Shown: one piece after another, positions 20,046 to 32,075 of the stretch
Layout of the letters: each line of letters opens with the position of its first letter
Position numbering within the stretch: position 1 is the stretch's first letter
Assembly (NCBI GenBank): GCA_013141075.1
Contig: JABFRQ010000003.1
Location: 186,001 to 250,000 of the forward strand
Origin: Methylotenera sp.
GTDB taxonomy: Bacteria; Pseudomonadota; Gammaproteobacteria; Burkholderiales; Methylophilaceae
DNA length: 64,000 bases
Direction of reading: 5' to 3'
The notes under the pieces: model-generated
Databases searched by the model: none
What the model was told of the DNA's origin: nothing
The model's input: the letters and a program-made list of their open reading frames with translations, nothing else
Made by a program: the position numbers and the translations under genes

Positions 20046-20766
20046 TTTTTTGTAAACTTTCGTCCAACTGTTTTAACCGTTCTGGCGTGCCAATATCGTG
20101 CCACACGCCCTGATAATACTGGGCTGTGGCGCTGTTATTGTCAATCGCCTTGCGTAATAATGGCGCTAATTTTGCAGGTTCGCCTTTTACAATTTCTGCA
20201 AATAAATTTGGGTGGTAAACGCCCACGCCTGAAAACGTCAGCATAGGCTCCCCTGTATTTTTCAATAGGCCATTTTGAATAGAAAAATCACCTTGCGGAT
20301 GTTGCGGCGGGTTATTAACTAAGGCTAAATGCACATTTTTGATGCCTCCAGCACCCGCATGGATATTGGCTTCCAGAGCAATGTTTTTATAATTTTTTGC
20401 AGTGTTTTTAAAGTCTATTTCGGTAAATACATCGCCATTGACCACTAAAAACGGCCCCTCATTTTTACCATTTTCTGTCAGCAAATGCAAAGCATTGGCA
20501 ATCCCACCCGCGGTTTCTAAAGCAATTTTTTCAGGGCTGTATTGAATTGACACGCCCCACACGGCGCCGTTCCCTAATGCCGCTTCAATTTGTTCGCCCA
20601 AATGTGCATGGTTGATGACAATTTCAGTAAAGCCAGCTTGTGCCAAGCGCTCTAAATGCCACACAATCAGCGGCTTGCCGCCCACTTTAAGCAAAGGTTT
20701 TGGCGTGTGGTCGGTAAGTGGGCGCATGCGCTCACCACGGCCTGCGGCTAGTATCATGGCTTTCAT
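20038..20766 (-). CDS. murU: N-acetylmuramate alpha-1-phosphate uridylyltransferase MurU
   Basis: Makes UDP-MurNAc from MurNAc-1-phosphate and UTP, the second step of the AmgK/MurU cell-wall recycling route that bypasses de novo synthesis (and hence the fosfomycin target). The N terminus MKAMILAAGRGERMRPLT is the nucleotide-binding signature; VVNGDVFTEIDF holds a metal-binding Asp. At 242 residues it is longer than the roughly 223 residues I recall for Pseudomonas MurU. The surplus maps mainly to residues 129-142 (IALEANIHAGAGGI), encoded by a palindromic repeat found elsewhere in the window. Confidence 0.9.
   Translation of the reverse strand: MKAMILAAGRGERMRPLTDHTPKPLLKVGGKPLIVWHLERLAQAGFTEIVINHAHLGEQIEAALGNGAVWGVSIQYSPEKIALETAGGIANALHLLTENGKNEGPFLVVNGDVFTEIDFKNTAKNYKNIALEANIHAGAGGIKNVHLALVNNPPQHPQGDFSIQNGLLKNTGEPMLTFSGVGVYHPNLFAEIVKGEPAKLAPLLRKAIDNNSATAQYYQGVWHDIGTPERLKQLDESLQKNA
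20344..20379. repeat. Palindromic repeat copy inside murU, in frame
   Basis: Contains CCGCATGGATATTGGCT (20355-20371), identical to the core of the intergenic copies at 43245-43261 and, reversed, 37606-37622, with similar flanks (GCCTC ... CCAGAG). Here the arms are degenerate. It lies wholly in the murU reading frame and codes the extra residues 129-142. Confidence 0.75.
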
Positions 20767-20768
20767 TA

Positions 20769-21800
20769 TTATAATTTCAACAACATTTTATAATTCGCAT
20801 CTGGGTGTTGGTCTTGCCCGCTTAAAGCGTCTAGCAAGCGCAACATGGGGCGCAACTCTACATAGCGCTCGCACACTTTATGCAGGTAATTCATCACTAG
20901 CGGCATATCTTTAATATAGCCATTTTTGCCATCTCGATGGCTTAAACGCGCAAATATACCCAGCACTTTAATGTGGCGTTGCGCGCCCATATATTCAAAA
21001 TCTCGGTAAAACTCGCTAAAATCATCTGGCACAGGCAAGCCTGCTTTTTTGGCAGGCTGCCAATAACGCACTGCCCAATCAATAATTTGCTCTTCATCCC
21101 AACTGATGTACGCATCTTTTAATAGCGATACTAAATCGTAAGTAATCGCGCCATATACCGCATCTTGAAAGTCTAAAACACCAGGGTTATTTTCTTTAGT
21201 AATCATTAAGTTACGCGAATGGTAATCTCTATGCACGTAAACCTGGCCTTGCGCGAGTATGTTTTTATTCAGCAAATCGAACGTGTTTTTTAGCACATTC
21301 TTCTGCTCGCTATTTAAGTCTAAACCTAAGTGTTTTGCCACATACCAATCTGGGAATAATTGCATTTCACGCGCGAGTAAGGCTTCATCATAAGCTGGCA
21401 GCACATTCGGTTTACTTGCGAGCTGCATTTGAATAAGCGCATCAGTGGCATTGCCGTAGAGCTTAAGCGCATTGTCGTTATTCAGCGCACTCAAATACGT
21501 ATCGTCGCCCAAATCGCTTAGCAATAAAAAGCCTTTGCTTAAATCTTGCGCTAACACTTGCGGCACGTTTAAACCTGCGTCTAACAGCAACGCTGCGATG
21601 TTTACAAATGGAGTGCAATCTTCTTGTGGCGGCGGTGCATCCATGGCAATTAAGGTGTTATACCCCAAAAATGAATTGGGCAAATGCACCCTAAAATAGC
21701 GCCTAAAACTCGCGTCTGCCGATGCGGTGGTAAGGGTAAATTCTGCTTGTTTCAAGGTTAAATTTAACCAAATGTTCAGTTGTTGTTGTCTATCGTCCAC
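20769..21800 (-). CDS. amgK: N-acetylmuramate/N-acetylglucosamine kinase AmgK (APH family)
   Basis: Phosphorylates the anomeric position of MurNAc/GlcNAc for recycling. The 343-residue protein has the aminoglycoside phosphotransferase fold with the catalytic loop VHRDYHSRNLM and the metal-binding LDFQDAVYG. Its place 2 bp upstream of murU separates it from true drug-modifying kinases. The lptD gene diverges from it across a 172-bp spacer. Confidence 0.92.
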   Translation of the reverse strand: MDDRQQQLNIWLNLTLKQAEFTLTTASADASFRRYFRVHLPNSFLGYNTLIAMDAPPPQEDCTPFVNIAALLLDAGLNVPQVLAQDLSKGFLLLSDLGDDTYLSALNNDNALKLYGNATDALIQMQLASKPNVLPAYDEALLAREMQLFPDWYVAKHLGLDLNSEQKNVLKNTFDLLNKNILAQGQVYVHRDYHSRNLMITKENNPGVLDFQDAVYGAITYDLVSLLKDAYISWDEEQIIDWAVRYWQPAKKAGLPVPDDFSEFYRDFEYMGAQRHIKVLGIFARLSHRDGKNGYIKDMPLVMNYLHKVCERYVELRPMLRLLDALSGQDQHPDANYKMLLKL

Positions 21801-21972
21801 GACTATTTATCCAATGTTATATAATGCTGTAATGCGATTTATTGATTGCCAAAAAACCCAATTTATGAGATTTTATCACTGATAAAATATATCGTTTAAA
21901 TAAAACCGCCTACTATAACCTCGTGCATTCAAATTCACCTTTTTTACGCCTAACAATTTCAGTGGTTTTTGC

Positions 21973-24381
21973 ATGCTGAAGCACCGTTTTTTAAACGGAT
22001 TGGCGGCTATTTTATTAGTTTGCAACTTTAGAGTGCAGGCTGCAGGTGAAACCGCACCTGTTGTTGACGAAATTGCCAACGCAGCCGATGCCATTGCCAT
22101 AGAAGGCGATAAACTTGAGCTACAACTTGATAGAAACTTGCGCGTATCAGGCAATGCCTCAATTAGTCGCGGCGAACAAAAAATTCTTGGCGATGTGATT
22201 GATTATGATGTGCTAAATGATACTTTACATGTCATTGGCAATGCGGAAATCAATGTAGGCGAAGCTAAACTAAAAGGCCCAGAGTTACATATGCAGCTCT
22301 CAACCAGCATTGGCGAAATTAAAAATGCTTCTATCAGCATAGAAAAAAAGCCTAGCACCGTTAAAGCACCGCCAAACACCCGCAGCTCAGAAACATTTTC
22401 TAAAAACTTAGGCAACTTACAAAATCAGCAAATAGGGGGTGATAGCTCTTATTCACTAACATCTGCAGTCATTGAAAGTACAGGTTTAGGTAATACTTCA
22501 ACTTTAAATACAGAAATTAAATCAACAGCGCCATCAACACAAGGTCGTGGCGACGCTAAGGCAATATTATTTGAAGGCCAAGATAAAAAAATGTTAAAAG
22601 GCGCACGTTTTACCACATGCGCGCCTGGCGTAGATGATTGGTATATTAAGGCCAAAGAATTAGAAATCAATGATTACACCGAATCAAGCGTGGCTAAAAA
22701 TGCCTACATAGAATTTAAAGGCATACCCATACTTTATACACCGTGGATTAGCTTTTCGTTTAATAATCAACGCAAAAGCGGCTTGCTTGCACCCACTTAT
22801 GGCACTACCACTAAAAGTGGTTTAGAGTTATCCGTACCTTTTTATTGGAATATATCGCCAAATATGGATGCCACTTTGGCAATGCGCGCATTAAGCAAAC
22901 GAGGCGTGCAATTGCAGGGTGAATTTAGATATTTAGAAGAAAATTTTTCTGGTATTGATAACCTTGAATTTTTACCTAAAGATAATCAATCTGGCGAAAA
23001 TCGTTATTACGCTAACTTAAAACATCAGCATAATTTTGGCAAAGGCTGGTCTGCGGGCTATAGCTTAGAAAAAGTATCTGACGACCAATATTTTGCTGAC
23101 CTTTCTACGCATATTGCAACCACCAGCCGTGTGACTCTACCACAACAATTTAATGTAGATTATGTGGATGACACATGGCGTTTTAATGCGCTTGCACAGA
23201 AATTTCAAACTTTAGATAACACTTCTTACCCATACGAGCGATTGCCGCAAATGACCTTAAACGGCAACCAATATTTTGGTGATTTTAATACCAATTTATA
23301 TACACAATTGGTCGCGTTTGACACCAACCATCGTGCGCCGACTACCGTAACTGGCACGCGGTTTAGCGTATACCCAAGCATCAGTTTGCCAATCAATGCC
23401 TCTTATGGCTTTGTTACGCCAAAAGTGGGCGTTCATCACACCAGCTATAGCTTGAATAATAACCCCAATAACCAAAATTCAGCTAGTCGCACACTGCCTA
23501 TCGTGAGCCTAGATGGCGGCTTATTTTTTGACCGAAGCTTAACTGTTGGCGAAGGTAATTACTCGCAAACCATAGAGCCTAGAATGTTTTATGTGTACAT
23601 TCCAACATCAAATCAATCTAACATTCCAGTTTTTGATGCTAGCGAATCTGATTTAAACTTCACCAGTTTATTTAGCGAAAATCAGTTCACGGGTGGTGAC
23701 CGCATTAACAATGCCAACCAATTAAGCTTATCACTGACATCCCGCCTGATTGAATCTGAGTCTGGCACGCAACGTTTATCAGCCTCTATTGGTCAGCGCT
23801 ACTATTTCGCTGATCAAAACGTTGCTTTACCTGGCTCAACTTTACGCCAAAACAATAGCTCAGACATTATTGCTGGCTTGAGTACCAATTTAAAAACCAG
23901 TTGGAATCTTGATGCGTTTTGGCAATACAACACAGACACTTCACGCTCAGTGCGCACAACTATTACCAGCAGATACAACCCCGAGCCAGGCAAAACTTTG
24001 AATCTAGGTTACAGCTACCGCAAAGACATTGCAGGTTCTACTATCAATTCTGGCATCAACCAAATTGACATCTCCGCCCAATGGCCTTTTGGCAATGGCT
24101 GGTATGGCATTGGACGTGCCAATTACTCATTCCAAGATAGTCGCAACATTGAAACTATCGCAGGGGTAGAATACAATGCTGGCTGTTGGGCAACAAGAAC
24201 GGTTATTCAGCACGTTACTACGGCAACAGCATATGCCAACACTGCATTATACTTTCAGCTTGAGTTAGGCGGCTTAGCCTCAATTGGCAATAATCCACTT
24301 AGCGTAATTAAGCGTAGCGTGCCAGGCTATGTAAGCGCTGGGCTTATTCCGAATACTTTACAACAACCCTATTACGAGTAA
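21973..24381 (+). CDS. lptD: LPS assembly outer-membrane protein LptD
   Basis: With LptE it inserts lipopolysaccharide into the outer leaflet. The 802 residues comprise a signal peptide (about 1-24), a periplasmic OstA jellyroll domain (LDRNLRVSGNASISRGEQKILGD region), and a large beta barrel. Only two cysteines are seen in the mature part, C216 (FTTCAPG) and C738 (NAGCWATR), so one interdomain disulfide is possible instead of the two in E. coli. It starts the conserved block lptD-surA-pdxA-ksgA. The partner gene lptE is at 32 kb. Confidence 0.96.
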   Translation: MLKHRFLNGLAAILLVCNFRVQAAGETAPVVDEIANAADAIAIEGDKLELQLDRNLRVSGNASISRGEQKILGDVIDYDVLNDTLHVIGNAEINVGEAKLKGPELHMQLSTSIGEIKNASISIEKKPSTVKAPPNTRSSETFSKNLGNLQNQQIGGDSSYSLTSAVIESTGLGNTSTLNTEIKSTAPSTQGRGDAKAILFEGQDKKMLKGARFTTCAPGVDDWYIKAKELEINDYTESSVAKNAYIEFKGIPILYTPWISFSFNNQRKSGLLAPTYGTTTKSGLELSVPFYWNISPNMDATLAMRALSKRGVQLQGEFRYLEENFSGIDNLEFLPKDNQSGENRYYANLKHQHNFGKGWSAGYSLEKVSDDQYFADLSTHIATTSRVTLPQQFNVDYVDDTWRFNALAQKFQTLDNTSYPYERLPQMTLNGNQYFGDFNTNLYTQLVAFDTNHRAPTTVTGTRFSVYPSISLPINASYGFVTPKVGVHHTSYSLNNNPNNQNSASRTLPIVSLDGGLFFDRSLTVGEGNYSQTIEPRMFYVYIPTSNQSNIPVFDASESDLNFTSLFSENQFTGGDRINNANQLSLSLTSRLIESESGTQRLSASIGQRYYFADQNVALPGSTLRQNNSSDIIAGLSTNLKTSWNLDAFWQYNTDTSRSVRTTITSRYNPEPGKTLNLGYSYRKDIAGSTINSGINQIDISAQWPFGNGWYGIGRANYSFQDSRNIETIAGVEYNAGCWATRTVIQHVTTATAYANTALYFQLELGGLASIGNNPLSVIKRSVPGYVSAGLIPNTLQQPYYE

Positions 24382-24386
24382 CTATT

Positions 24387-25694
24387 TTGCACACATTTAT
24401 TAAACGTTTGTTTCAGTTTGTTTTGCTCACCTGCGCTTTTGCCACACTTAATGCGCAAGCGGTGTCTGTGACCAAAATTGACCGTATTGTTGCGATTGTT
24501 GACCAAACGGTTATTACCGAGCATGAGTTAGAAAGCCGCATAGCGACAGTTACCGCACAATTTAAAAAGCAAGGTACAGAGCTACCTGAAGAAGCAGTTT
24601 TACGTAAACAAATTTTAGAGCGCCTCATTTCAGACACGCTACAAATTCAATATGCCGCACAAACTGGCCTAAAAGTGGATGACAATCAACTGGATAAAAC
24701 CGTAGAGCGCATTGCCGAACAAAACCAATTAACGCCTACAGAATTTAGCAACGCGCTGGCCAAAGATGGCATTAGTATGGCGAAGTTTAGATCAGACATC
24801 CGTAGTGAAATCACAATTGCTCGCCTGCGTGAGCGTGAAGTAGACGGCCGCGTTAATGTAACCGAGTCTGAAGTTGATAACTTTTTAACTAGCCAAGCGG
24901 CCAGCGGTGAAAGCCAAGATGAATTTGAAATTTCACATATCATCATTCGCACGCCCGAAGAAGGCACTACAGAAGAAATTCAAAAAGCCAAAGCTAAAGT
25001 CACTGATGCAATGAAATTGCTTAACTCGGGTACGCCTTTTGCTAAAGTTTCTGCCAATTTTTCAGATGCGCCTAACGCATTAGAAGGCGGTAATCTAGGT
25101 TGGAAGCAAGGCGCGCAAATGCCAGCTTTATTTTTAGACGCGTTAAAAACACTACAAGTGGGCGAAGTTTCTGAGCCATTACGCAGCCCAAATGGTTTTC
25201 ATATTCTAAAACTCACCAATAAGCGAGGCGGAAATTCGCCGCTAGTGATTCAGCAAACGCATGCGCGTCATATTTTGATTAAAATTTCAGAAATTATGTC
25301 TGAAAAAGAAGCCAAACAAAAAATGGATATGATTAAAGAGCGCTTAGATAATGGCCAAAAATTTGAAGCACTTGCCCGTCAATATTCAGAAGATAATACC
25401 GCCTCAAATGGTGGCGACTTAAGCTGGGTAAGCCCTGGCGACACCGTACCAGCGTTTGAAAAAGCCATGAATGACCTTAAAGACAATCAAATCAGCGCAC
25501 CTGTTCGCAGCCAATTTGGCTGGCATATCATTCAAGTATTAGAACGCCGCGGACAAGACATGAGTAAAGAAGCAAAACGCTTAAAAGCCCGCCAAGAAAT
25601 TCGTACGCGTAAGGCTGATGAAGCTTACCAAGATTGGATTCGGGAACTACGCGACCGCGCCTATGTTGAATATAGGCTTGAAGATAAGTTTTAA
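24387..25694 (+). CDS. surA: Periplasmic chaperone/peptidyl-prolyl isomerase SurA
   Basis: Escorts unfolded outer-membrane proteins such as LptD. The 435 residues contain a signal peptide (about 1-26), an N-terminal chaperone domain (IDRIVAIVDQTVITEHEL), two parvulin domains (from about 178 and 288, ISHIIIR and ARHILIK) and a C-terminal helix. The start is TTG at 24387, only 5 bp after lptD, with no ATG in a suitable place. Confidence 0.95.
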   Translation: MHTFIKRLFQFVLLTCAFATLNAQAVSVTKIDRIVAIVDQTVITEHELESRIATVTAQFKKQGTELPEEAVLRKQILERLISDTLQIQYAAQTGLKVDDNQLDKTVERIAEQNQLTPTEFSNALAKDGISMAKFRSDIRSEITIARLREREVDGRVNVTESEVDNFLTSQAASGESQDEFEISHIIIRTPEEGTTEEIQKAKAKVTDAMKLLNSGTPFAKVSANFSDAPNALEGGNLGWKQGAQMPALFLDALKTLQVGEVSEPLRSPNGFHILKLTNKRGGNSPLVIQQTHARHILIKISEIMSEKEAKQKMDMIKERLDNGQKFEALARQYSEDNTASNGGDLSWVSPGDTVPAFEKAMNDLKDNQISAPVRSQFGWHIIQVLERRGQDMSKEAKRLKARQEIRTRKADEAYQDWIRELRDRAYVEYRLEDKF

Positions 25695-25721
25695 TAAAGT
25701 ACATTTTACTACCTTATTCAA

Positions 25722-26711
25722 GTGACACTGTTGCCTAAAATAGCCATTACGGCTGGCGAACCTGCTGGCATCGGCCCAGACTTGTGCGTGATGTTAGCTC
25801 ATCAAAAACTCAACGCTAAAATTATAGTAATTGCCGATGCTACTATGCTTAAAGCGCGGGCAGCACAGCTTAATCTTGCTCTAAAAATAACCCCTTATAC
25901 TGAAAATTCAACTCAGCCACATATGGGTGATGGCACTTTAACGGTGTTGCACCAAGCCACAAATAGTGCCGTTGTTGCAGGCACGCTCAATACGCAAAAT
26001 AGCACGTATGTGTTAGAAACATTAACTACAGCAACATTGGGCTGCGTTAATAATAAATTTGATGCTATGGTCACCGCCCCCGTACACAAAGGTATTATTA
26101 ACGATGCTGGCATTGCGTTTACTGGCCATACCGAGTTTTTAGCTGAGCTTACTAATACGCAAAATGTAGTGATGATGCTAGTCGGTGGCGGCATGCGCGT
26201 GGCATTAGCCACTATTCATATTGCACTAAAAGACGTACCTGCCGCGATTACAAAAGCTGGCTTAGAAACTACCATCCGCATTTTGCACGCAGATTTAGTG
26301 CAAAAATTTGGCATCCCAAATCCGCGCATTTTGGTCGCTGGCTTAAACCCACATGCAGGTGAAGATGGCTATTTAGGCCGCGAAGAAATTGAAATCATCA
26401 ACCCAGTGTTAGAAGCATTACGCGCCGAAGGCATGCAGCTGATAGGTGCATTGCCTGCAGATACGCTCTTCGCCAAGCACCACTTAAACACCGCTGATGC
26501 CGTGCTGGCGATGTATCACGACCAAGGCTTGCCCGTACTCAAACACGCAAGTTTTGGTGAAGGTGTAAACGTCACACTTGGCTTGCCAATTATCCGCACC
26601 TCAGTTGACCACGGCACCGCGCTAGACCTCGCAGGCACGGGCAATATCAACATTGGCAGCATGTTGGCTGCCATTAAACTAGCCATTGAATTGGCGAATA
26701 AACGAATATGA
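25722..26711 (+). CDS. pdxA: 4-hydroxythreonine-4-phosphate dehydrogenase PdxA
   Basis: NAD-dependent step of pyridoxal phosphate synthesis. The 329 residues start near ITAGEPAGIGPDLC and show FTGHTEFLAEL and MYHDQGLPVLKH, which hold the metal-binding histidines, then LGLPIIRTSVDHGTALDLAG. The start is uncertain: GTG at 25722 or TTG at 25731. It overlaps the ksgA start by 4 bp. Confidence 0.95.
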   Translation: MTLLPKIAITAGEPAGIGPDLCVMLAHQKLNAKIIVIADATMLKARAAQLNLALKITPYTENSTQPHMGDGTLTVLHQATNSAVVAGTLNTQNSTYVLETLTTATLGCVNNKFDAMVTAPVHKGIINDAGIAFTGHTEFLAELTNTQNVVMMLVGGGMRVALATIHIALKDVPAAITKAGLETTIRILHADLVQKFGIPNPRILVAGLNPHAGEDGYLGREEIEIINPVLEALRAEGMQLIGALPADTLFAKHHLNTADAVLAMYHDQGLPVLKHASFGEGVNVTLGLPIIRTSVDHGTALDLAGTGNINIGSMLAAIKLAIELANKRI

Positions 26712-27487
26712 AACACATCGCAAAAAAACGCTTCGGCCAAAACTTTTTAACAGACCAAAGCGTTATCGCCAGCTTGGTAGATGCCATTTCACCCAAAGCA
26801 GATGACTTAATGGTTGAAATTGGCCCAGGCTTAGGCGCGCTCACCAAGCCATTGATGCAAAAATTAAACCTATTACACGTGGTTGAAGTTGACCGCGATA
26901 TCATCGCTTGGATGCAAAAAGAATACGCCAACAAGGCCATTGAAATTCACAATGCTGATGCGCTTAAATTTGATTTCACCCAACTTGCTGATAAAAAGTC
27001 AGGTAGCAACCTACGCGTTACTGGCAATTTGCCTTATAACATTTCTACGCCGATTCTTTTTCACCTGCTTGATAACATAAATGCAATTACCGACATGCAC
27101 TTTATGCTACAAAAAGAAGTGGTGGAGCGCATGGTGGCACAACCCTCAACGCCAGCATACGGGCGGCTTAGCGTGATGTTGCAATACAAATTACACATGG
27201 ATTATTTAATCACCGTGCCGCCAGAAGCGTTTGAACCAGCGCCAAAAGTTGAATCCGCCTTTGTGCGCTGCGTGCCACATGCAGTGCAGCCATTTGTGGC
27301 AAAAGATGAAGCTATGTTTGCCAAAGTAGTACTCGCTGCATTCGGCCAGCGCCGCAAAACCTTACGCAATACGCTCAAAGGCTTGCTTGAAGACGACGGT
27401 TTTACAGCGCTAAACATCAACTCGCAAAAACGTGCAGAAAATTTAAGCGTGGCAGAATTTGTAAGTATCGCCAATTATTTAAGCTAA
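26708..27487 (+). CDS. rsmA: 16S rRNA dimethyladenosine transferase KsgA/RsmA
   Basis: Dimethylates two adjacent adenines near the 3' end of 16S rRNA using SAM. The 259 residues begin KKRFGQNFLTD and contain the SAM motif EIGPGLGALT, acidic VVEVDRDI, and the catalytic NLPYNIS. It is the last gene of the lptD block, coupled to pdxA by a 4-bp overlap. Confidence 0.96.
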   Translation: MKHIAKKRFGQNFLTDQSVIASLVDAISPKADDLMVEIGPGLGALTKPLMQKLNLLHVVEVDRDIIAWMQKEYANKAIEIHNADALKFDFTQLADKKSGSNLRVTGNLPYNISTPILFHLLDNINAITDMHFMLQKEVVERMVAQPSTPAYGRLSVMLQYKLHMDYLITVPPEAFEPAPKVESAFVRCVPHAVQPFVAKDEAMFAKVVLAAFGQRRKTLRNTLKGLLEDDGFTALNINSQKRAENLSVAEFVSIANYLS

Positions 27488-27534
27488 AAAATTCATTCAA
27501 TAATAGCTAACAGTTCTCCCGAGAGAAAAACAAT

Positions 27535-27580
27535 GCCCTGCGAGCCGCCTACAGAGGGGCTCTCAGAGCATCGACTTCAA
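27535..27580. repeat. Imperfect hairpin repeat after ksgA
   Basis: ATGCCCTGCGAGCC and GGCTCTCAGAGCAT form a 14-bp stem with two mismatches. Arms GCCCTGCGA-CCGC and CAGAG-CATC resemble the copy at 43235, but the central loop differs. It lies just 3' of ksgA and may act as a weak terminator. Confidence 0.5.
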
Positions 27581-27670
27581 TCCCCTATAAAATTCACACT
27601 AAAATGGCCTAAAATTTAATATAAAATTACTCGCCATAAAGCATTCCTAAAGTGTTGCGCAAGCGAGTTC

Positions 27671-27679
27671 TGCTATAAT
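27671..27679 (+). promoter_or_regulatory. Extended -10 promoter of adk
   Basis: TGCTATAAT is a perfect extended -10 element (TGnTATAAT), 43 bp before the adk start. No good -35 is seen, which an extended -10 tolerates. Confidence 0.6.
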
Positions 27680-27712
27680 TATTTATCCATATTTAAATCA
27701 ATTCACCCTTAG

Positions 27713-28375
<663 letters not shown>

Positions 28376-28452
28376 ATCTCACTCACCAAGGATGTGCAAA
28401 TTAATTCAATTTGCACACCCTGCTACGCTTGCCAATACATAGGAATTTAATA

Positions 28453-28956
28453 ATGAGCGATAATACTTATCGAAGAGTTGGGGAAACATCCAAATGTCCT
28501 GCATGTGGAGTTCAAGTTGACGAAGGGGCATATCGATGTCCAAAATGCTTAATATTCTTCTGCTACAAATGCAGAAGAAGAGTGCAGCAATCAGAAAACC
28601 AATCTCAGTGCCTAAATCAAAAGTGTAGCTATTATGGAAAATTGTTATGTAAAATATGCGTAAAGCAAACTCCTCAATTTGCAAAAAAATCAAAGGAAAT
28701 TAAAGAGGACTTACTAAAAAGCAAACATAAATTAATTGCTTTCACCATCACCTTGATTGTTGCGCTCATATTATTATTCTATATTGGCTTAACTGGTAGC
28801 GTCCTATTAGGATCTGCTCTTATACTCAGCATACCTCTAGCATTTTTCTTTTCAAATCTAAAAAAATCAAGACTCATAGAAGAAGACGTCATAGTAAGCT
28901 CCGTAAGCTGTTGTATCGCGTGCGAGCAACCCGTTGAATATTTAAATACCAAATAA
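28453..28956 (+). CDS. Zinc-ribbon membrane protein, function unknown
   Basis: The ATG at 28453, with AGGA 12 nt upstream, gives 167 residues. The N-terminal half holds paired cysteines (CPACG, CPKC, CYKC, CLNQKC, CKIC), i.e. two or three zinc ribbons; two hydrophobic helices follow (FTITLIVALILLFYIGL, LLGSALILSIPLAFFF), then a C-terminal CCIAC. The codon use (AGA, ATA, TTA) is more AT-rich than in adk and leuS, suggesting acquisition. I do not recognise a specific family. Confidence 0.65.
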   Translation: MSDNTYRRVGETSKCPACGVQVDEGAYRCPKCLIFFCYKCRRRVQQSENQSQCLNQKCSYYGKLLCKICVKQTPQFAKKSKEIKEDLLKSKHKLIAFTITLIVALILLFYIGLTGSVLLGSALILSIPLAFFFSNLKKSRLIEEDVIVSSVSCCIACEQPVEYLNTK

Positions 28957-28964
28957 CATATATT

Positions 28965-29141
28965 ATGGATTTAGCTCAAACTTCTTTAATAATTGGCATA
29001 TTGGCGGGCTTTTTTGCTATTTGGAAAGAATTTAAACCCATCATATTAAGATATGTGAATAGGAAATTCAGAAGAAGGCCTAGTATTAGAACTTATAAAA
29101 AAAACACAGCCAAAAAATTTAAGCGCTATAAAAATAAATAG
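28965..29141 (+). CDS. Small basic membrane-anchored protein (58 aa), unknown
   Basis: A short frame 8 bp after the zinc-ribbon gene, starting ATG and encoding one hydrophobic segment (TSLIIGILAGFFAIW, about 7-20) and a very basic tail rich in Lys and Arg (RKFRRRPS, KKFKRYKNK). Its AT-rich composition matches the upstream gene, and the short gap suggests co-transcription. No clear Shine-Dalgarno sequence is visible, so it is a candidate only. Confidence 0.45.
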   Translation: MDLAQTSLIIGILAGFFAIWKEFKPIILRYVNRKFRRRPSIRTYKKNTAKKFKRYKNK

Positions 29142-29146
29142 CTAGC

Positions 29147-29212
29147 GTAGCCCGTATGCAATACGGGGTTCACTTCTACATCCGCAACTTCCCCGTGTTT
29201 CACACGGGCTAC
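29147..29212. repeat. 22-bp inverted repeat, each arm itself a hairpin
   Basis: Left arm 29147-29168 and right arm 29191-29212 are reverse complements with four mismatches. Each arm can also fold alone (CCCGT/ACGGG; CCCGTG/CACGGG). A REP-like dispersed element is likely. From 29213 to 29565 no gene is supported; the stretch holds two further palindromes. Confidence 0.7.
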
Positions 29213-29409
29213 AAATAACCAATCCACGTAAACTCAGGCATTGCGGCGTACTACGCTCAGCTAATACACCACCCCTGCTGTCGCGCCGAGTAGCGCAGTC
29301 TTAATGGGGGGTTCGGTGATCGGCTGTTTGAGCGTAAGCGAGTTTCCGATTGCCGCCCATTATGACGAGCAACGCAGGAAACAAGCGACAGGGGGTAGCC
29401 TTTTCTTTG

Positions 29410-29443
29410 ATTACTTTCTTTTGGCTACGCAAAAGAAAGTAAT
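29410..29443. repeat. 13-bp perfect inverted repeat (ATTACTTTCTTTT)
   Basis: ATTACTTTCTTTT and AAAAGAAAGTAAT flank the 8-nt loop GGCTACGC. This pair is familiar from dispersed repeats in many proteobacterial genomes, where its translation is often misannotated as a hypothetical protein. Confidence 0.7.
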
Positions 29444-29506
29444 TCGCCAGTCGCGCGAAAGCGACCACTCTCCAATATGAATAAATCCAAAATTCAAAGT
29501 CACTAG

Positions 29507-29526
29507 ATTCCGACCTACGTCGGAAT
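29507..29526. repeat. ATTCCGA...TCGGAAT palindrome
   Basis: A 7-bp perfect stem with a 6-nt loop, similar in design to the ATTCCC-N8-GGGAAT repeats of Neisseria. A single copy is seen in this window. Confidence 0.6.
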
Positions 29527-29565
29527 GACAGCGTGGTAGCCAAGTGATTACTTGTTATGCGCGGA

Positions 29566-29594
29566 ATGACGCGCACACCGCTTAAAGGTATAAT
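29566..29594 (+). promoter_or_regulatory. Sigma-70 promoter of leuS
   Basis: ATGACG (four of six -35 bases), a 17-bp spacer and a perfect TATAAT at 29589-29594, 36 bp before the leuS ATG. Confidence 0.6.
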
Positions 29595-29624
29595 CTAGAT
29601 ATTCATTTAACACCCTAAGAATAG

Positions 29625-32072
<2,448 letters not shown>

Positions 32073-32075
32073 GTG

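Noticed and set aside
20769-21800. Aminoglycoside resistance kinase
   Set aside because: The pairing with murU points to cell-wall sugar kinase AmgK, not drug resistance.
29301-29576. Minus-strand frame of 91 codons
   Set aside because: It covers the dispersed palindromes; the translation (SFRRRSESSDFEF, SQKKVIKEKATP) is the familiar product of repeats misread as genes.
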